A stretch of DNA of 64,000 nt from Bacillota bacterium (GTDB lineage Bacteria; Bacillota; Clostridia; Acetivibrionales; DSM-1351): assembly GCA_023443515.1 (NCBI GenBank), contig JAEZUC010000147.1:1-64000 (forward strand), in the 5' to 3' direction. The position numbers and the translations under genes were made by a program. This document shows, in pieces, positions 50,677 through 59,693 of this stretch. Position 1 is the first letter of the stretch. Every line of letters begins with the position of its first letter. Under the pieces are notes generated by a model. That model saw nothing but the letters and a program-made list of their open reading frames with translations. It searched no databases and had not been told where the DNA came from.

Positions 50677-50806
50677 TATAATATTAATTTATTACAAACC
50701 TATCTATCAATTTTAAATGTAAAGACGTATAATGTTAATAATAGGTATTCTATTATCCATTATATGTAATATAAAATTCATACTTTAATGAAGGAGGCGT
50801 TTAACA

Positions 50807-51127
50807 ATGGATTTAAAGGATTTACTCAGAAAGAATAAAAAGAAATCATCAAAAAAACAAACTGCTAAAAATGTTGCAATCGGTGCAGGAATAGGAACAG
50901 CTGTTGGTGTAGCTGCCGGAGTACTCTTAGCTCCCAAATCAGGAAAGGAAACAAGGGACGACATAGCTAAAGTAACAAAGGATACACTGGAAAATGTTAA
51001 AGATGGCTTGAACACGGCAAAAGAAAAGATCGAAGATTTAATTAAAAAGGAAAAAGACTGCTGCTGTTGCAATGAAAATGAAGCCGTTGAAGAATGCGTA
51101 TGTACAGAGGAAGAAAAGGCTGAATAA
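50807..51127 (+). CDS. YtxH-like protein
   Basis: The 106-residue protein has a basic N-terminus (LLRKNKKKSSKKQ), a glycine/alanine-rich hydrophobic segment (NVAIGAGIGTAVGVAAGVLL), LAPKSGKETRDDI, and a coiled helix. The tail is unusual for YtxH: DCCCCNENEAVEECVCTEEE, a Cys/Glu cluster that might bind metal. YtxH is a general-stress membrane protein in Bacillus. GGAGGCG precedes the ATG. It is co-transcribed with the DUF948-like gene 30 nt downstream. Confidence 0.8.
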   Translation: MDLKDLLRKNKKKSSKKQTAKNVAIGAGIGTAVGVAAGVLLAPKSGKETRDDIAKVTKDTLENVKDGLNTAKEKIEDLIKKEKDCCCCNENEAVEECVCTEEEKAE

Positions 51128-51157
51128 AAGCTTTTATACACGAAAGGGTGTTTACAT

Positions 51158-51538
51158 ATGTCTATTACTTTAGACCTGAGTGTTGTGGCATGGTTCATAA
51201 TTTTTTGTATAGCTGTTATAATAGGAGTCCTTTTAATAGTAGTTTTAAGAAATTGCTTAAAGATTACTGAAAAGGTCAACAAAATTTTAGATGACAATGC
51301 TGACTCAGTGGGAAAGACACTGGAGGTTTTACCTGTCACTGTGACAAGTATAGATGAACTTGCTAAAAGTGCAAAAGGTACTTTAGATAAGGCTACTTCA
51401 GTAGTAACAACAGTTGAAGATTCAGTTTCTGATACCATAGATTCTTTTTCTTTTAATGCTGAAAACATATTGAGCATTATTAATATTGCAAGCTCTGTAG
51501 TTAAATCTATTATCAGTTCATTTTCTGCAAGGAAATAG
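51158..51538 (+). CDS. DUF948-like membrane protein
   Basis: The 126-residue protein has one N-terminal membrane helix (VVAWFIIFCIAVIIGVLLIV) followed by an amphipathic coiled helix (KITEKVNKILDDNADSVGKT) as in DUF948/YtxG proteins. Pairing with YtxH matches the Bacillus ytxGH stress operon. AAAGGG precedes the ATG, and a terminator follows 20 nt after the stop. Function in the envelope is unknown. Confidence 0.75.
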   Translation: MSITLDLSVVAWFIIFCIAVIIGVLLIVVLRNCLKITEKVNKILDDNADSVGKTLEVLPVTVTSIDELAKSAKGTLDKATSVVTTVEDSVSDTIDSFSFNAENILSIINIASSVVKSIISSFSARK

Positions 51539-51559
51539 TTTAGCTATAATTGATTTTAA

Positions 51560-51594
51560 GGCACTCAAAGGGAAATCTTTTTGAGTGTCTTTTT
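51560..51594 (+). terminator. Terminator after the YtxH/DUF948 pair
   Basis: GCACTCAAA pairs with TTTGAGTGT (51561-51569, 51580-51588; one G-T). T5 follows at 51590-51594. Confidence 0.85.
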
Positions 51595-51721
51595 ATGTAC
51601 CCTGGAGAACTAATTTTATTGTAAAAGCATGTATTGTGTGATATTATTTACTTACAAATTCCTACCAATTAGTTGCATATTTTTACTAAAGAATTTAAAA
51701 AACGTTACGAGGTGAAATACT

Positions 51722-53128
51722 GTGGATGGAAACATAAGGGTAAGTGCTACAGTAATAAGTTGTATGGGCAACAGCTCAAACAAAGACGATTTCTATTTCA
51801 ACGGCAGCTTCTCAAATTGCCATAATACTCAAAGTATTCAGTGTTCATTTGAAAAATCCTCAAGTAACTTCGTTTTTGCTGTGTCAGATTCTATGGGAAT
51901 TGATGACGGTGAAACGGATAGCATATCTGCTGTCAGAGAAATAAAAAGATACCATGAAAGTGCAAAAAAACAGCACTTTTCTCTTGAAGGCATTACCGAA
52001 AAAATATATGAGGCAGTTCAGCTTTCCAGTAATTTAATATACAGTAAATCCGTTATATCCAGTCAGAACAACCCGATATTAACAGGTTTTTCTTCGTTAA
52101 TAATTGAGAACAACAGAGCCGTGATAATGAACCTTGGTAATAACGGTGCTTTTTTATTCCGGCATGGACTTCAAAAAGATATATTTTCAAATGGTGAAAG
52201 CAGGAAAAACGAAAAGCTTAAATCACTGGGGATAACCCCAAACACTACAGAGTTGTATAAGGATACCGAAAAAATACTAAAAATTGCCGAACAGGAATCT
52301 AAAACAAAAATAAAGCTTTCCTCAAGTATAATGATAGAAGAGGGAGATATCATCCTTCTGTGCAGTGACGGAGTGTTAAATAGTTTAAACAGGGGCAGGA
52401 TAGAAGCGGTTATTGATTCCGGTTTGGATCCTCAAAAAATGGCCAGCGTTCTTTTTCAGGAAGCTTCTAAGACTGATATGGATGAAGGTTTAACACTAAT
52501 GGTTATCAAAGTTGAAGAGGTTAGAAATATTTCATATATTCCTATACAAAGAAGAATGGCTCAGTTCAGTATGGACGAAGATGAAGATGAGGAAGAGGAT
52601 GAATTACTTGATGAGCCGGAAAAAGGTCGCAGTATTGTTAACTACATATTGGGATTTATATGTGTACTTATAATATCAGGAGTTCTATTTATGGGGTATC
52701 TCATAGTAAGCAACAAGGGACTTTTTGCCTCTGATGGAAAGCAAGGAGAACCATCTCAGTCAACTCAGACGGCATCAGGTACGACAGATACACCATCCGT
52801 AGCTACAAATACAGAGAGTACTGCAACAGCTTCTGACTCTCAATCAGTACCATCTCAAGCCGGTGACAGTAAAAACACCGATACAAACGTTGATGACCCC
52901 AAGGATTCGGATAATGGTACAGAACCTGCAAAACCTTCTGATACAAAGCAGGAACCTGGGGAAGAATATACGGTACATGTGGTTCAACAAGGTGATACCC
53001 TTAGCTCCATTAGTACCAAATACTATGGGACACCTTCAAAGTATACTGAAATACTGAAATACAACAATATGAAGAATGCTGACAGTATTAACATAGGCGA
53101 TGAGTTAAAAATACCAAAAACAAATTAA
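51722..53128 (+). CDS. PP2C-like phosphatase domain fused through a membrane helix to an extracellular LysM domain
   Basis: The 468-residue protein has a cytosolic N-terminal PP2C-like domain (about 1-270): FVFAVSDSMGIDDGE resembles motif II and LLCSDGVLN the metal-binding SDG motif. A strongly acidic linker (DEDEDEEEDELLDE) leads to one membrane helix (about 304-330). A Ser/Thr/Asp-rich spacer and a C-terminal LysM domain (415-467, YTVHVVQQGDTLSSISTKYY) follow. The usual DGMGG is altered, so activity is uncertain. The start is GTG 51722 with CGAGGTG upstream. It could couple peptidoglycan binding outside to Ser/Thr dephosphorylation inside. Confidence 0.8.
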   Translation: MDGNIRVSATVISCMGNSSNKDDFYFNGSFSNCHNTQSIQCSFEKSSSNFVFAVSDSMGIDDGETDSISAVREIKRYHESAKKQHFSLEGITEKIYEAVQLSSNLIYSKSVISSQNNPILTGFSSLIIENNRAVIMNLGNNGAFLFRHGLQKDIFSNGESRKNEKLKSLGITPNTTELYKDTEKILKIAEQESKTKIKLSSSIMIEEGDIILLCSDGVLNSLNRGRIEAVIDSGLDPQKMASVLFQEASKTDMDEGLTLMVIKVEEVRNISYIPIQRRMAQFSMDEDEDEEEDELLDEPEKGRSIVNYILGFICVLIISGVLFMGYLIVSNKGLFASDGKQGEPSQSTQTASGTTDTPSVATNTESTATASDSQSVPSQAGDSKNTDTNVDDPKDSDNGTEPAKPSDTKQEPGEEYTVHVVQQGDTLSSISTKYYGTPSKYTEILKYNNMKNADSINIGDELKIPKTN

Positions 53129-53132
53129 TTTA

Positions 53133-53171
53133 AAAAAGGGAACAACCTGAGACATAGGCTGTTCCCTTTTT
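53133..53171 (+). terminator. Terminator after the PP2C-LysM gene
   Basis: AAAAAGGGAACA pairs perfectly with TGTTCCCTTTTT (53133-53144, 53160-53171), ending in T5. Confidence 0.9.
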
Positions 53172-53325
53172 GTTTCAAAAAGGTTACAAAGCTGTTGGTT
53201 GTTAAATTATTCATATAAAAATAAAATAGTTATATAAAATGTGGAACTTCATAGATTAAATAACGTCTAATTTTTTGGTAGGATTTACATGCAGTAAAAC
53301 AAATAAAAAACAAGAGGTGATTGTA

Positions 53326-55479
53326 TTGAAAAGATTTATTTCAATGTTGTTGGTGGTTGCTGTCTTAGCTGTATTTATGATTCCTGCAATGGCAGCCGAC
53401 GGATCAGCACAGGTGGACAAAGAGCTTCAAAACGCTATTAAGTTCGTTAAATCTAAAATTGACATTCCGAAGGAATGTACAAAGTTCAGCTACAATATTT
53501 ATAACAGGAATGACCGAATTGTATGGAGTTTTGCTTGGAATGACAAAGATTCACAAAAGAGTGTAAATGTACAAATAGATGAAGACAATTTTATATCACT
53601 GTACAGTACATATGATTACTTGCTAAATGAGGGTAAAAAAATACCCAAGTATTCGAAGGACCAGGCACATAAAATCGCAGAACAGTTCGTAAACCGTGTA
53701 AATCCTAATCTTTTAGGTAAGTTTAAGCTTAATGATACCAATGTATACGGATATAATGGCGGGTATAATATAAACTACGTCAGACAAGAAAACGGTATAA
53801 AATTTGAAAATGATTTTATTAATCTATCTGTTAATTCTTATACCGGAAAAGTTAGCAGTTTTACATGTAATTACTCAAAAGACATAAAGTTTGAAGATGC
53901 TTCAAAGATAATAAGTCTCAATCAGGCACAAAAGGCATTTGCTGAAAAACTTGGACTTAAACTGGTTTACAATGTTAAATTGGAAAATGAAAAGCCTGTA
54001 ACATATCTTTCATATGTTCCAAAGACAACAAATAAGTATATAGACGCCGTTACCGGAGAGGTTGAAACAGTAAAAAGTTATAGATTATATGAATATAGTG
54101 CATCTTCCCAAAATGAAAAAATGGCTTTGATGGATGCAGCTGGAGTTTCAAATATTGCACTGACTCCTGACGAACTGGAGGCGGTGAATGACCTAGCAAA
54201 CCTTATCACAAAGGAAGCTGCGGACAAAAAATTGCGTTCTATAAGCAACTTCAATCTTGACAGTTCATTTAAACTGACAAATGCTTACTTGGGTAAGGTT
54301 TGGAGAAACAGCAATTCACTTGCATGGACCTTGACTTATACAAAGGTACTGGATGAAAGCAAAAAGCTGACAAGAGAAGTTCAGATTACCGTAGACGCAA
54401 AGACAGGAGCTTTAATAGAGTTCTGGACTAACTATACATCGCCAACAGGTGCAGTTCCCCAAAAGTCTGAGGAACAAGCAAAAGCAATATGTGACGAAAC
54501 ATTAAAGACACTTATACCAGATATTTATGCAAAAGTTAAATTTGACGATTCGTATATAACATATGATTCTAAACCTGAAAACTCATATTCATTCAGGTAT
54601 ATAAGAATTGAAAACGGAATTGAGTGTCCAAGTAACTATATCTCTATATCTTATGATAATCTGTCAGGAAACATCGACAGCTTTTATACCTATTGGTCAA
54701 AGGAAATGAAGTTTGCTGATCCCAAAAGTGTAATCACCGTTGACGAAGCCAACAAGGTACTGTTTAATAAAATAGGGTATGAAGTACAGTACATACCGGA
54801 TGATTCTGATGAATCAGAGACAACAATTGAAGATTATAAGTTTGGCATAATAAATTCTAAAAATGCCGTTCTGGGATATTTAGCAGATAACTCAAAGCCC
54901 TGCAATATCAGTGCGGATAACGGCGATGTTCTGGATAATTCCGGAAGGGTGTACAAAGATAATAAAGTTGCAGATTATACAGATGTAAATGGGATTAAAG
55001 CTGAAGATAAGGTCAAAATCTTAACACAGATGGGCATAAGATATGTTCAGAATGAACTTAAACCGACTGATGTATTGCTTCAAAAGGATTATTTTGTTCT
55101 GCTTTCCAAATTGAATGATTTTTATTACGTGGATATGGCTAATAATAATGATAAGATAATTGAAGATATGTACAGTCAACTGATTGCCCAGGGTATTATA
55201 ACTAAGGCGGAAAAAGCACCGCTTTCTGTAATTACCAGAGAGGAAGCAGCCAAGTATTTTATAAAATTCAAGGGATTAAGAGAGGTTGCTGAAATAAAGG
55301 GTATATACAAAAGCAGTTTCAAAGATGCAAATAAAATAAATCCAAATCTTTTGGGATATGTGTGTCTTGCCGCAGGTTTTAAAGCAATGAACGGTAGCAA
55401 CGGAAACTTTATGCCAAAAAACAAAATGACAAGATTGGATGGACTTATGACCATATACAATTTTCTGGATGCTAAATAA
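53326..55479 (+). CDS. Exported YcdB/YcdC-repeat protein with SLH-like C-terminus
   Basis: The 717-residue protein has a signal peptide (KRFISMLLVVAVLAVFMIPA, cleavage near AMA-A). Two YcdB/YcdC-type PepSY-like units follow (about 25-240 and 290-480), each with repeats of the AFAEKLG/GKVSSF kind. The last 110 residues have ITREEAAKYFIKFKGL and MTRLDGLMTIYNFLDA, resembling degenerate S-layer homology repeats. It is probably wall-anchored and may inhibit or guide exported proteases. The start is TTG 53326 with AAGAGGTG 6 nt upstream; an upstream in-frame ATG region has no site. Confidence 0.78.
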   Translation: MKRFISMLLVVAVLAVFMIPAMAADGSAQVDKELQNAIKFVKSKIDIPKECTKFSYNIYNRNDRIVWSFAWNDKDSQKSVNVQIDEDNFISLYSTYDYLLNEGKKIPKYSKDQAHKIAEQFVNRVNPNLLGKFKLNDTNVYGYNGGYNINYVRQENGIKFENDFINLSVNSYTGKVSSFTCNYSKDIKFEDASKIISLNQAQKAFAEKLGLKLVYNVKLENEKPVTYLSYVPKTTNKYIDAVTGEVETVKSYRLYEYSASSQNEKMALMDAAGVSNIALTPDELEAVNDLANLITKEAADKKLRSISNFNLDSSFKLTNAYLGKVWRNSNSLAWTLTYTKVLDESKKLTREVQITVDAKTGALIEFWTNYTSPTGAVPQKSEEQAKAICDETLKTLIPDIYAKVKFDDSYITYDSKPENSYSFRYIRIENGIECPSNYISISYDNLSGNIDSFYTYWSKEMKFADPKSVITVDEANKVLFNKIGYEVQYIPDDSDESETTIEDYKFGIINSKNAVLGYLADNSKPCNISADNGDVLDNSGRVYKDNKVADYTDVNGIKAEDKVKILTQMGIRYVQNELKPTDVLLQKDYFVLLSKLNDFYYVDMANNNDKIIEDMYSQLIAQGIITKAEKAPLSVITREEAAKYFIKFKGLREVAEIKGIYKSSFKDANKINPNLLGYVCLAAGFKAMNGSNGNFMPKNKMTRLDGLMTIYNFLDAK

Positions 55480-55500
55480 ATAAAGACACAAAAAAAAAGT

Positions 55501-55524
55501 GGGACTGGCAAAATTGCCAGTCCC
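55501..55524. terminator. Strong hairpin after the YcdB-like gene
   Basis: GGGACTGGC pairs perfectly with GCCAGTCCC around a 6-nt loop. The A9 run just upstream makes it a better terminator for the minus strand; on the plus strand only TT follows. Confidence 0.7.
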
Positions 55525-55711
55525 TTAAATAATAGGGATTTATCAAAAATATAGAAATAAGCATTAAAAATAACATGAATTAATACTCATGTCTGTGTAT
55601 AATTATACAACGATTTATAACATAATTCAAGCAAAAATTTAATAATTTACCATAATAAATTACTAAAACATAAAATACCAGAAAATGTAACAAACACTTT
55701 GCCATTTTTGT

Positions 55712-55740
55712 TTGACTATATCCTATATCAAAGTTAAAAT
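55712..55740 (+). promoter_or_regulatory. Promoter of the Dabb-domain gene
   Basis: TTGACT (55712-55717), a 17-nt spacer and TAAAAT (55735-55740). The rest of the 305-bp gap (55480-55784) holds the hairpin at 55501-55524 and AT-rich DNA without further structure that I can see. Confidence 0.65.
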
Positions 55741-55784
55741 TAAGGAAAATACATAAAATAAATACACGGAGGTATTACAAAAAA

Positions 55785-56078
55785 ATGCTTACACACATTG
55801 TTTTATTCAGATTAAATGACAAGAGTGAAGAAACTATTCAAAAAACAAAAGATCTGTTGCTTGGATTAAAGGGACAAATACCTTGTTTGAAATTCATAGA
55901 AGTTGGCGTAGATATTGTTCATTCTGAAAGGTCATATGATATAGGACTTTACACAAAGTTTGATTCAATGGCAGATATGGAGGCTTACCAGGTTCATCCT
56001 GCACACCTTAAAGTTCTCGAGCATATCAAGCTTGTTAAAGAATCGTCTGTTGCAGTAGACTATGAAAGTGAAAGTTAA
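55785..56078 (+). CDS. Stress-responsive alpha-beta barrel (Dabb) protein
   Basis: The 97-residue protein starts MLTHIVLFRLNDKSEETIQK and has SYDIGLYTKFDSMADMEAYQ and HPAHLKVLEHIK, the pattern of Dabb domains. These small dimeric barrels occur alone in many bacteria, with mostly unknown roles. GGAGG lies 11 nt before ATG 55785. The deacetylase gene starts 38 nt downstream. Confidence 0.9.
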   Translation: MLTHIVLFRLNDKSEETIQKTKDLLLGLKGQIPCLKFIEVGVDIVHSERSYDIGLYTKFDSMADMEAYQVHPAHLKVLEHIKLVKESSVAVDYESES

Positions 56079-56116
56079 ACAACCATTGATAATTGTATAA
56101 TATTGGGAGAAAACAA

Positions 56117-57253
56117 ATGAAAAATTATATTGCAGCAGTTTTGGCATTGGCAATTACCGTGTCAGTTTCCACGGGGTGCGGGGTAAATGAATATTACTCG
56201 GGAAATAAAAATACAAATTCGGCAAACAGTACTAAAGAAGCTATATCTACTCCTTCAAAGGCAGCTACGGATACACCATCTCAAGTTGACTCTACAAAGG
56301 TAGCCGATAACACCCAAAAACCAGAACCGGTAAAAATTGACTATAATAAGGTAAAGCCCAACGAAGCGGGACAGATAATGGTTGTTATGTTTCATAACTT
56401 TGTTGAAACATACCCCAAGGGAAAAAACGAATATACAACAACTTTTGCGGAATTTGGAAGCTTGTTGGAAGAACTATATCAAAAAAATTACAGGCTTGTA
56501 AACCTTGAGGACATGATAAACAATAATATTGACGTTCCAGCAGGGTGTATACCTATGGTTTTCACTTTTGACGATGGAACAGCGGGACAATTTAACCTTG
56601 TTGAGCAGGACGGACAGCTGAAAGCAAATCCAAAATCAGCGGTAGGGGTCATGGAGGAATTTAACAGGAAACATCCTGATTTCGGACTGAAAGGTACATT
56701 TTATGTTAACCTTGGAGTGGAAACATTTAGCGGTGCGGGGACTGTTCAGGATAGACTAAAATATTTGATTGATAAAGGTTTTGAAATAGGAAATCATACA
56801 AAGACACATGTATCTTTACCGGATGTTAAAACTGCGGCAAAAATGATGGAAGAAGTTGGTGGAAATCAGAAATTAATGGAAGAGTATATACCCGGATATA
56901 AATTTAAGGCATTTTCATTGCCATTTGGGAATGCGTCAAAGAATTTGAAGGACTATGTTATTGAGGGTAACTACCAAGGTATAGAGTACAAACATACCTC
57001 AATAGTACTTGTAGGTGCAAATCCATCGCCGTCACCTGTATCGCCAAAATTCAATCCTTTTGCTGTGCCAAGGGTAAGGTCTACGGGGCAGGAGAAGGTG
57101 GAATGTGATCTTGCATGGTGGATGGATATCATGGGGAAAGGAAGTTCCCAGTACGTGAGTGACGGTAATAAGGACACAGTGGTAGTACCAGAATCTAAAA
57201 AACAAAATGTAGATATGTCAAAACTAAACGGCAAACAGCTGGTTACCTACTAA
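56117..57253 (+). CDS. Lipoprotein polysaccharide deacetylase (NodB/CE4)
   Basis: The 378-residue protein has a lipoprotein signal (KNYIAAVLALAITVSVSTGC, Cys20 as lipid site), then a Ser/Thr/Asn-rich linker to about residue 75. The NodB domain shows MVFTFDDGTAGQF (catalytic Asp, metal Asp) and NHTKTHVSLPD with the two metal His. It probably deacetylates peptidoglycan or plant polysaccharide outside the cell. GGGAG precedes ATG 56117; the in-frame ATG at 56093 has no lipobox logic. A terminator follows. Confidence 0.88.
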   Translation: MKNYIAAVLALAITVSVSTGCGVNEYYSGNKNTNSANSTKEAISTPSKAATDTPSQVDSTKVADNTQKPEPVKIDYNKVKPNEAGQIMVVMFHNFVETYPKGKNEYTTTFAEFGSLLEELYQKNYRLVNLEDMINNNIDVPAGCIPMVFTFDDGTAGQFNLVEQDGQLKANPKSAVGVMEEFNRKHPDFGLKGTFYVNLGVETFSGAGTVQDRLKYLIDKGFEIGNHTKTHVSLPDVKTAAKMMEEVGGNQKLMEEYIPGYKFKAFSLPFGNASKNLKDYVIEGNYQGIEYKHTSIVLVGANPSPSPVSPKFNPFAVPRVRSTGQEKVECDLAWWMDIMGKGSSQYVSDGNKDTVVVPESKKQNVDMSKLNGKQLVTY

Positions 57254-57277
57254 AGAAGATTAAATATCTTGATATAT

Positions 57278-57309
57278 AAGCTGTCGGGCATTAGGTTCGG
57301 CAGCTTTTT
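57278..57309 (+). terminator. Terminator after the deacetylase gene
   Basis: AAGCTGTCG (57278-57286) pairs with CGGCAGCTT (57298-57306, one G-T), ending in T5. The remaining gap to 57540 is AT-rich with no other clear structure. Confidence 0.85.
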
Positions 57310-57539
57310 ACATGGAAAACGGTATAAAATTTAACTTACAAAACCATACTTTTATATAACTACTTTTTTATTTCCCCCGTTATATAAGTGATTAACAGGG
57401 CAAATACCTCCGATTTCGTTAGGCTGTGTATCTAAACCAACCATGGTGGGATTTACAATAAAATACCAAATATAGTATAATAATTGTAAATATATGGCAA
57501 TATCTGCTGATGTATCAAAAGAGAAGGAGTGAATATTTA

Positions 57540-57851
57540 ATGGGTCAAAAACAAGTAAGAAAGATACAAACAGATATGGACGTAAAAAGAAAAGCTGTAA
57601 AACAAGTTGTATTCCATCTAAAGAAGAAAATTACTTCTGAATATTTGGGGTCTGAATATATAAAGGAATGGCTTTTGCAAATAGAAGAAATACTTGCAAA
57701 GGATGAATTTGATATAAAGGAATATATTAAGGCAAGAAAGGAGCTGAACGACATAATAGAAAGGACCTTGGACGAGCAAATGAGGTTTAAACTAAGGGAT
57801 TCATGGTTTAGTTTGGGTAGAGCGTTGGAAAAGAAAGTAAAGATAAACTAA
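57540..57851 (+). CDS. Small helical protein of unknown function
   Basis: The 103-residue protein is rich in Lys and Glu and predicted mostly helical (RKAVKQVVFHLKKKITSEYL, EWLLQIEEILAKDEF, KARKELNDIIERTLDEQM). It has no signal or membrane segment. AAGGAGTG lies 9 nt before ATG 57540; an upstream in-frame ATG at 57510 precedes that site. It is followed 36 nt later by another small gene. I do not recognise the family. Confidence 0.6.
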   Translation: MGQKQVRKIQTDMDVKRKAVKQVVFHLKKKITSEYLGSEYIKEWLLQIEEILAKDEFDIKEYIKARKELNDIIERTLDEQMRFKLRDSWFSLGRALEKKVKIN

Positions 57852-57887
57852 ACAAAACAGCTACTTATAGTCAAATCGGAGGGGAAT

Positions 57888-58070
57888 ATGTTTAGAAAAA
57901 GACGCAAAATAGTTGCCCGTAATGAAGTTGAAATAATTGATAAAATAAAAAGGGATATAGAAACGGAGTTATCGAAAAAAGGAATACGTGTATCATGTAT
58001 GAATTTAAACATAAATTCGGAAAGAATATCACTTAATATCTTACTTAATGCCGGGAGAAGGTTGGCGTAG
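57888..58070 (+). CDS. Very small basic protein of unknown function
   Basis: The 60-residue protein begins MFRKRRKIVARNEVEIIDKI, highly basic, and ends with ISLNILLNAGRRLA. CGGAGGGG lies 6 nt before ATG 57888, a strong site that supports translation. It may be co-transcribed with the gene before it. A convergent terminator follows. No family recognised. Confidence 0.55.
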   Translation: MFRKRRKIVARNEVEIIDKIKRDIETELSKKGIRVSCMNLNINSERISLNILLNAGRRLA

Positions 58071-58095
58071 CATATTTTTTTACTGGAAATTTAAA

Positions 58096-58151
58096 AAGAT
58101 ATTTGTATGGGTTTATAATTGTTCGTTTGAACCCACCCATACAAATATCTT
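58096..58151. terminator. Convergent terminator between the small gene and argH
   Basis: AAGATATTTGTATGGG (58096-58111) and its exact reverse complement (58136-58151) form a 16-bp stem. Read on the minus strand it ends in a T5 run, ending argH transcripts. Confidence 0.85.
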
Positions 58152-58160
58152 ACATATTTT

Positions 58161-59546
58161 TTAAGCCTGAATTAATGAACTTAAAAATGATTTTGCATTT
58201 TCAATGGCTTTTTCCTCGGTTTCACGTGCAGGGCCTCCGACCAGCTTTCTGCCTGAAACACATTTTTCAAGACTTATTTCAGTATACACATCCTCCTGGA
58301 TTTTATCTGAAAAGCTCTTGAATTCGTCCATTGTCATATCATCAATAGCCTTATTATTCTCAATGCAATAAAGTACCATTTTCCCGATAATTTCATGGGC
58401 ACTTCTGAAAGGAATACCCTTTTTTACAAGATAGTCTGCAATGTCTGTGGCATTGGTAAAACCGCCCTGAGCTGCCTTGTACATATTAGCCTTACGGACT
58501 TTCATGGTATTAATCATGTTTGAAAAAACAGGCAGACACATTTTCACCGTATCTACAGCATCAAATATTGCTTCCTTGTCCTCCTGCATATCCTTGTTGT
58601 ATGCCAGTGGGAGGGATTTCATTACAGTGAGGAGAGTCATGAGGCTTCCGTATACTCTGCCTGTCTTGCCCCTGGCAAGCTCTGCAACATCAGGGTTTTT
58701 CTTCTGAGGCATAATGCTAGAACCTGTGCTATAGGCATCATCAAGTTCAACAAAACTAAATTCATGTGAGGACCAGAGAATAATCTCTTCGCTTAATCTG
58801 CTAAGATGCATCATAAGAATTGACAAGCAGGAAGCAAGTTCAATTGCAAAGTCTCTGTCACTGACACCGTCAAGACTGTTTTGAGTTACATCATCAAATC
58901 CCAATTCCTGAGCAACCATGTACCTGTCCAGAGGATAAGTAGTACCTGCAAGAGCACCTGAGCCGAGGGGGAGGATATTTATTCTGGAATAGCAATCACA
59001 CAGCCTTTGGTAATCTCTTTTGAACATTTCAAAATAAGCCATCATATGATGGGCCAGTGTAATTGGCTGGGCTCTTTGAAGGTGTGTGTAACCAGGCATA
59101 ATAGTGTCAAGATTTGGTTCCGAAATTTTTACAAGAGTATCTAAAAAAACGGCAACCATATCTTTTATTGAAATAATTTCATCTCTCAGATACATGCGGA
59201 TGTCCAAAGCAACCTGATCATTTCTGCTTCTTCCTGTGTGCAGCTTCTTTCCGGTATCGCCGATTCTTGATATGAGAATTTTTTCAACATTCATATGAAT
59301 ATCTTCTGCATCAATTTCAAAATCAATTTTTCCGGCTTCTATATCATTTAAAATATCTTTAAGAGTACTTTGAATCAGGCTACTTTCATCAGCTGATATA
59401 ATACCGCATTTTCCAAGCATATTTGCGTGGGCGATGCTACCCAGAATATCGTGCCTGTACATTCTGCTGTCAAAACGTATGGAAGAATTGAAATCATCCA
59501 CCAGTTTGTCTGTTCCTTTTGCGAATCTACCGCCCCAAAGTTTCAT
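58161..59546 (-). CDS. argH: Argininosuccinate lyase
   Basis: ArgH splits argininosuccinate into arginine and fumarate. The 461-residue protein starts MKLWGGRFAKGTDKLVDDFN and carries the fumarase-superfamily signature GSSIMPQKKNPDVAE, plus HTGRSRNDQVALD and GYTHLQRAQPITLAHH. GAGGTG lies 9 nt before ATG 59546 on the minus strand, so three further N-terminal codons are not used. It follows argG by about 150 nt in the same direction. Confidence 0.97.
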   Translation of the reverse strand: MKLWGGRFAKGTDKLVDDFNSSIRFDSRMYRHDILGSIAHANMLGKCGIISADESSLIQSTLKDILNDIEAGKIDFEIDAEDIHMNVEKILISRIGDTGKKLHTGRSRNDQVALDIRMYLRDEIISIKDMVAVFLDTLVKISEPNLDTIMPGYTHLQRAQPITLAHHMMAYFEMFKRDYQRLCDCYSRINILPLGSGALAGTTYPLDRYMVAQELGFDDVTQNSLDGVSDRDFAIELASCLSILMMHLSRLSEEIILWSSHEFSFVELDDAYSTGSSIMPQKKNPDVAELARGKTGRVYGSLMTLLTVMKSLPLAYNKDMQEDKEAIFDAVDTVKMCLPVFSNMINTMKVRKANMYKAAQGGFTNATDIADYLVKKGIPFRSAHEIIGKMVLYCIENNKAIDDMTMDEFKSFSDKIQEDVYTEISLEKCVSGRKLVGGPARETEEKAIENAKSFLSSLIQA

Positions 59547-59591
59547 AATATACACCTCAATTAATTTAGGATTAAAAATCTAATATATCAA

Positions 59592-59655
59592 ACAAGGGCA
59601 TACCTGCAAAATCAACAGGTTTTTTTGAAACCTATGGTCTACCGGTATGCCTTAT
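59592..59655 (-). promoter_or_regulatory. Nested hairpins between argG and argH
   Basis: Outer arms GGCATACC (59597-59604 region) and GGTATGCC (59645-59652 region) pair. An inner AGGTTT/AAACCT hairpin with a T/A-rich loop lies between. No clear T-tract follows on the minus strand. It may tune argH expression or mRNA stability. Confidence 0.45.
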
Positions 59656-59693
59656 TGTATGTAATATTCTGTTATTACAAAAATGTCTTAAAT

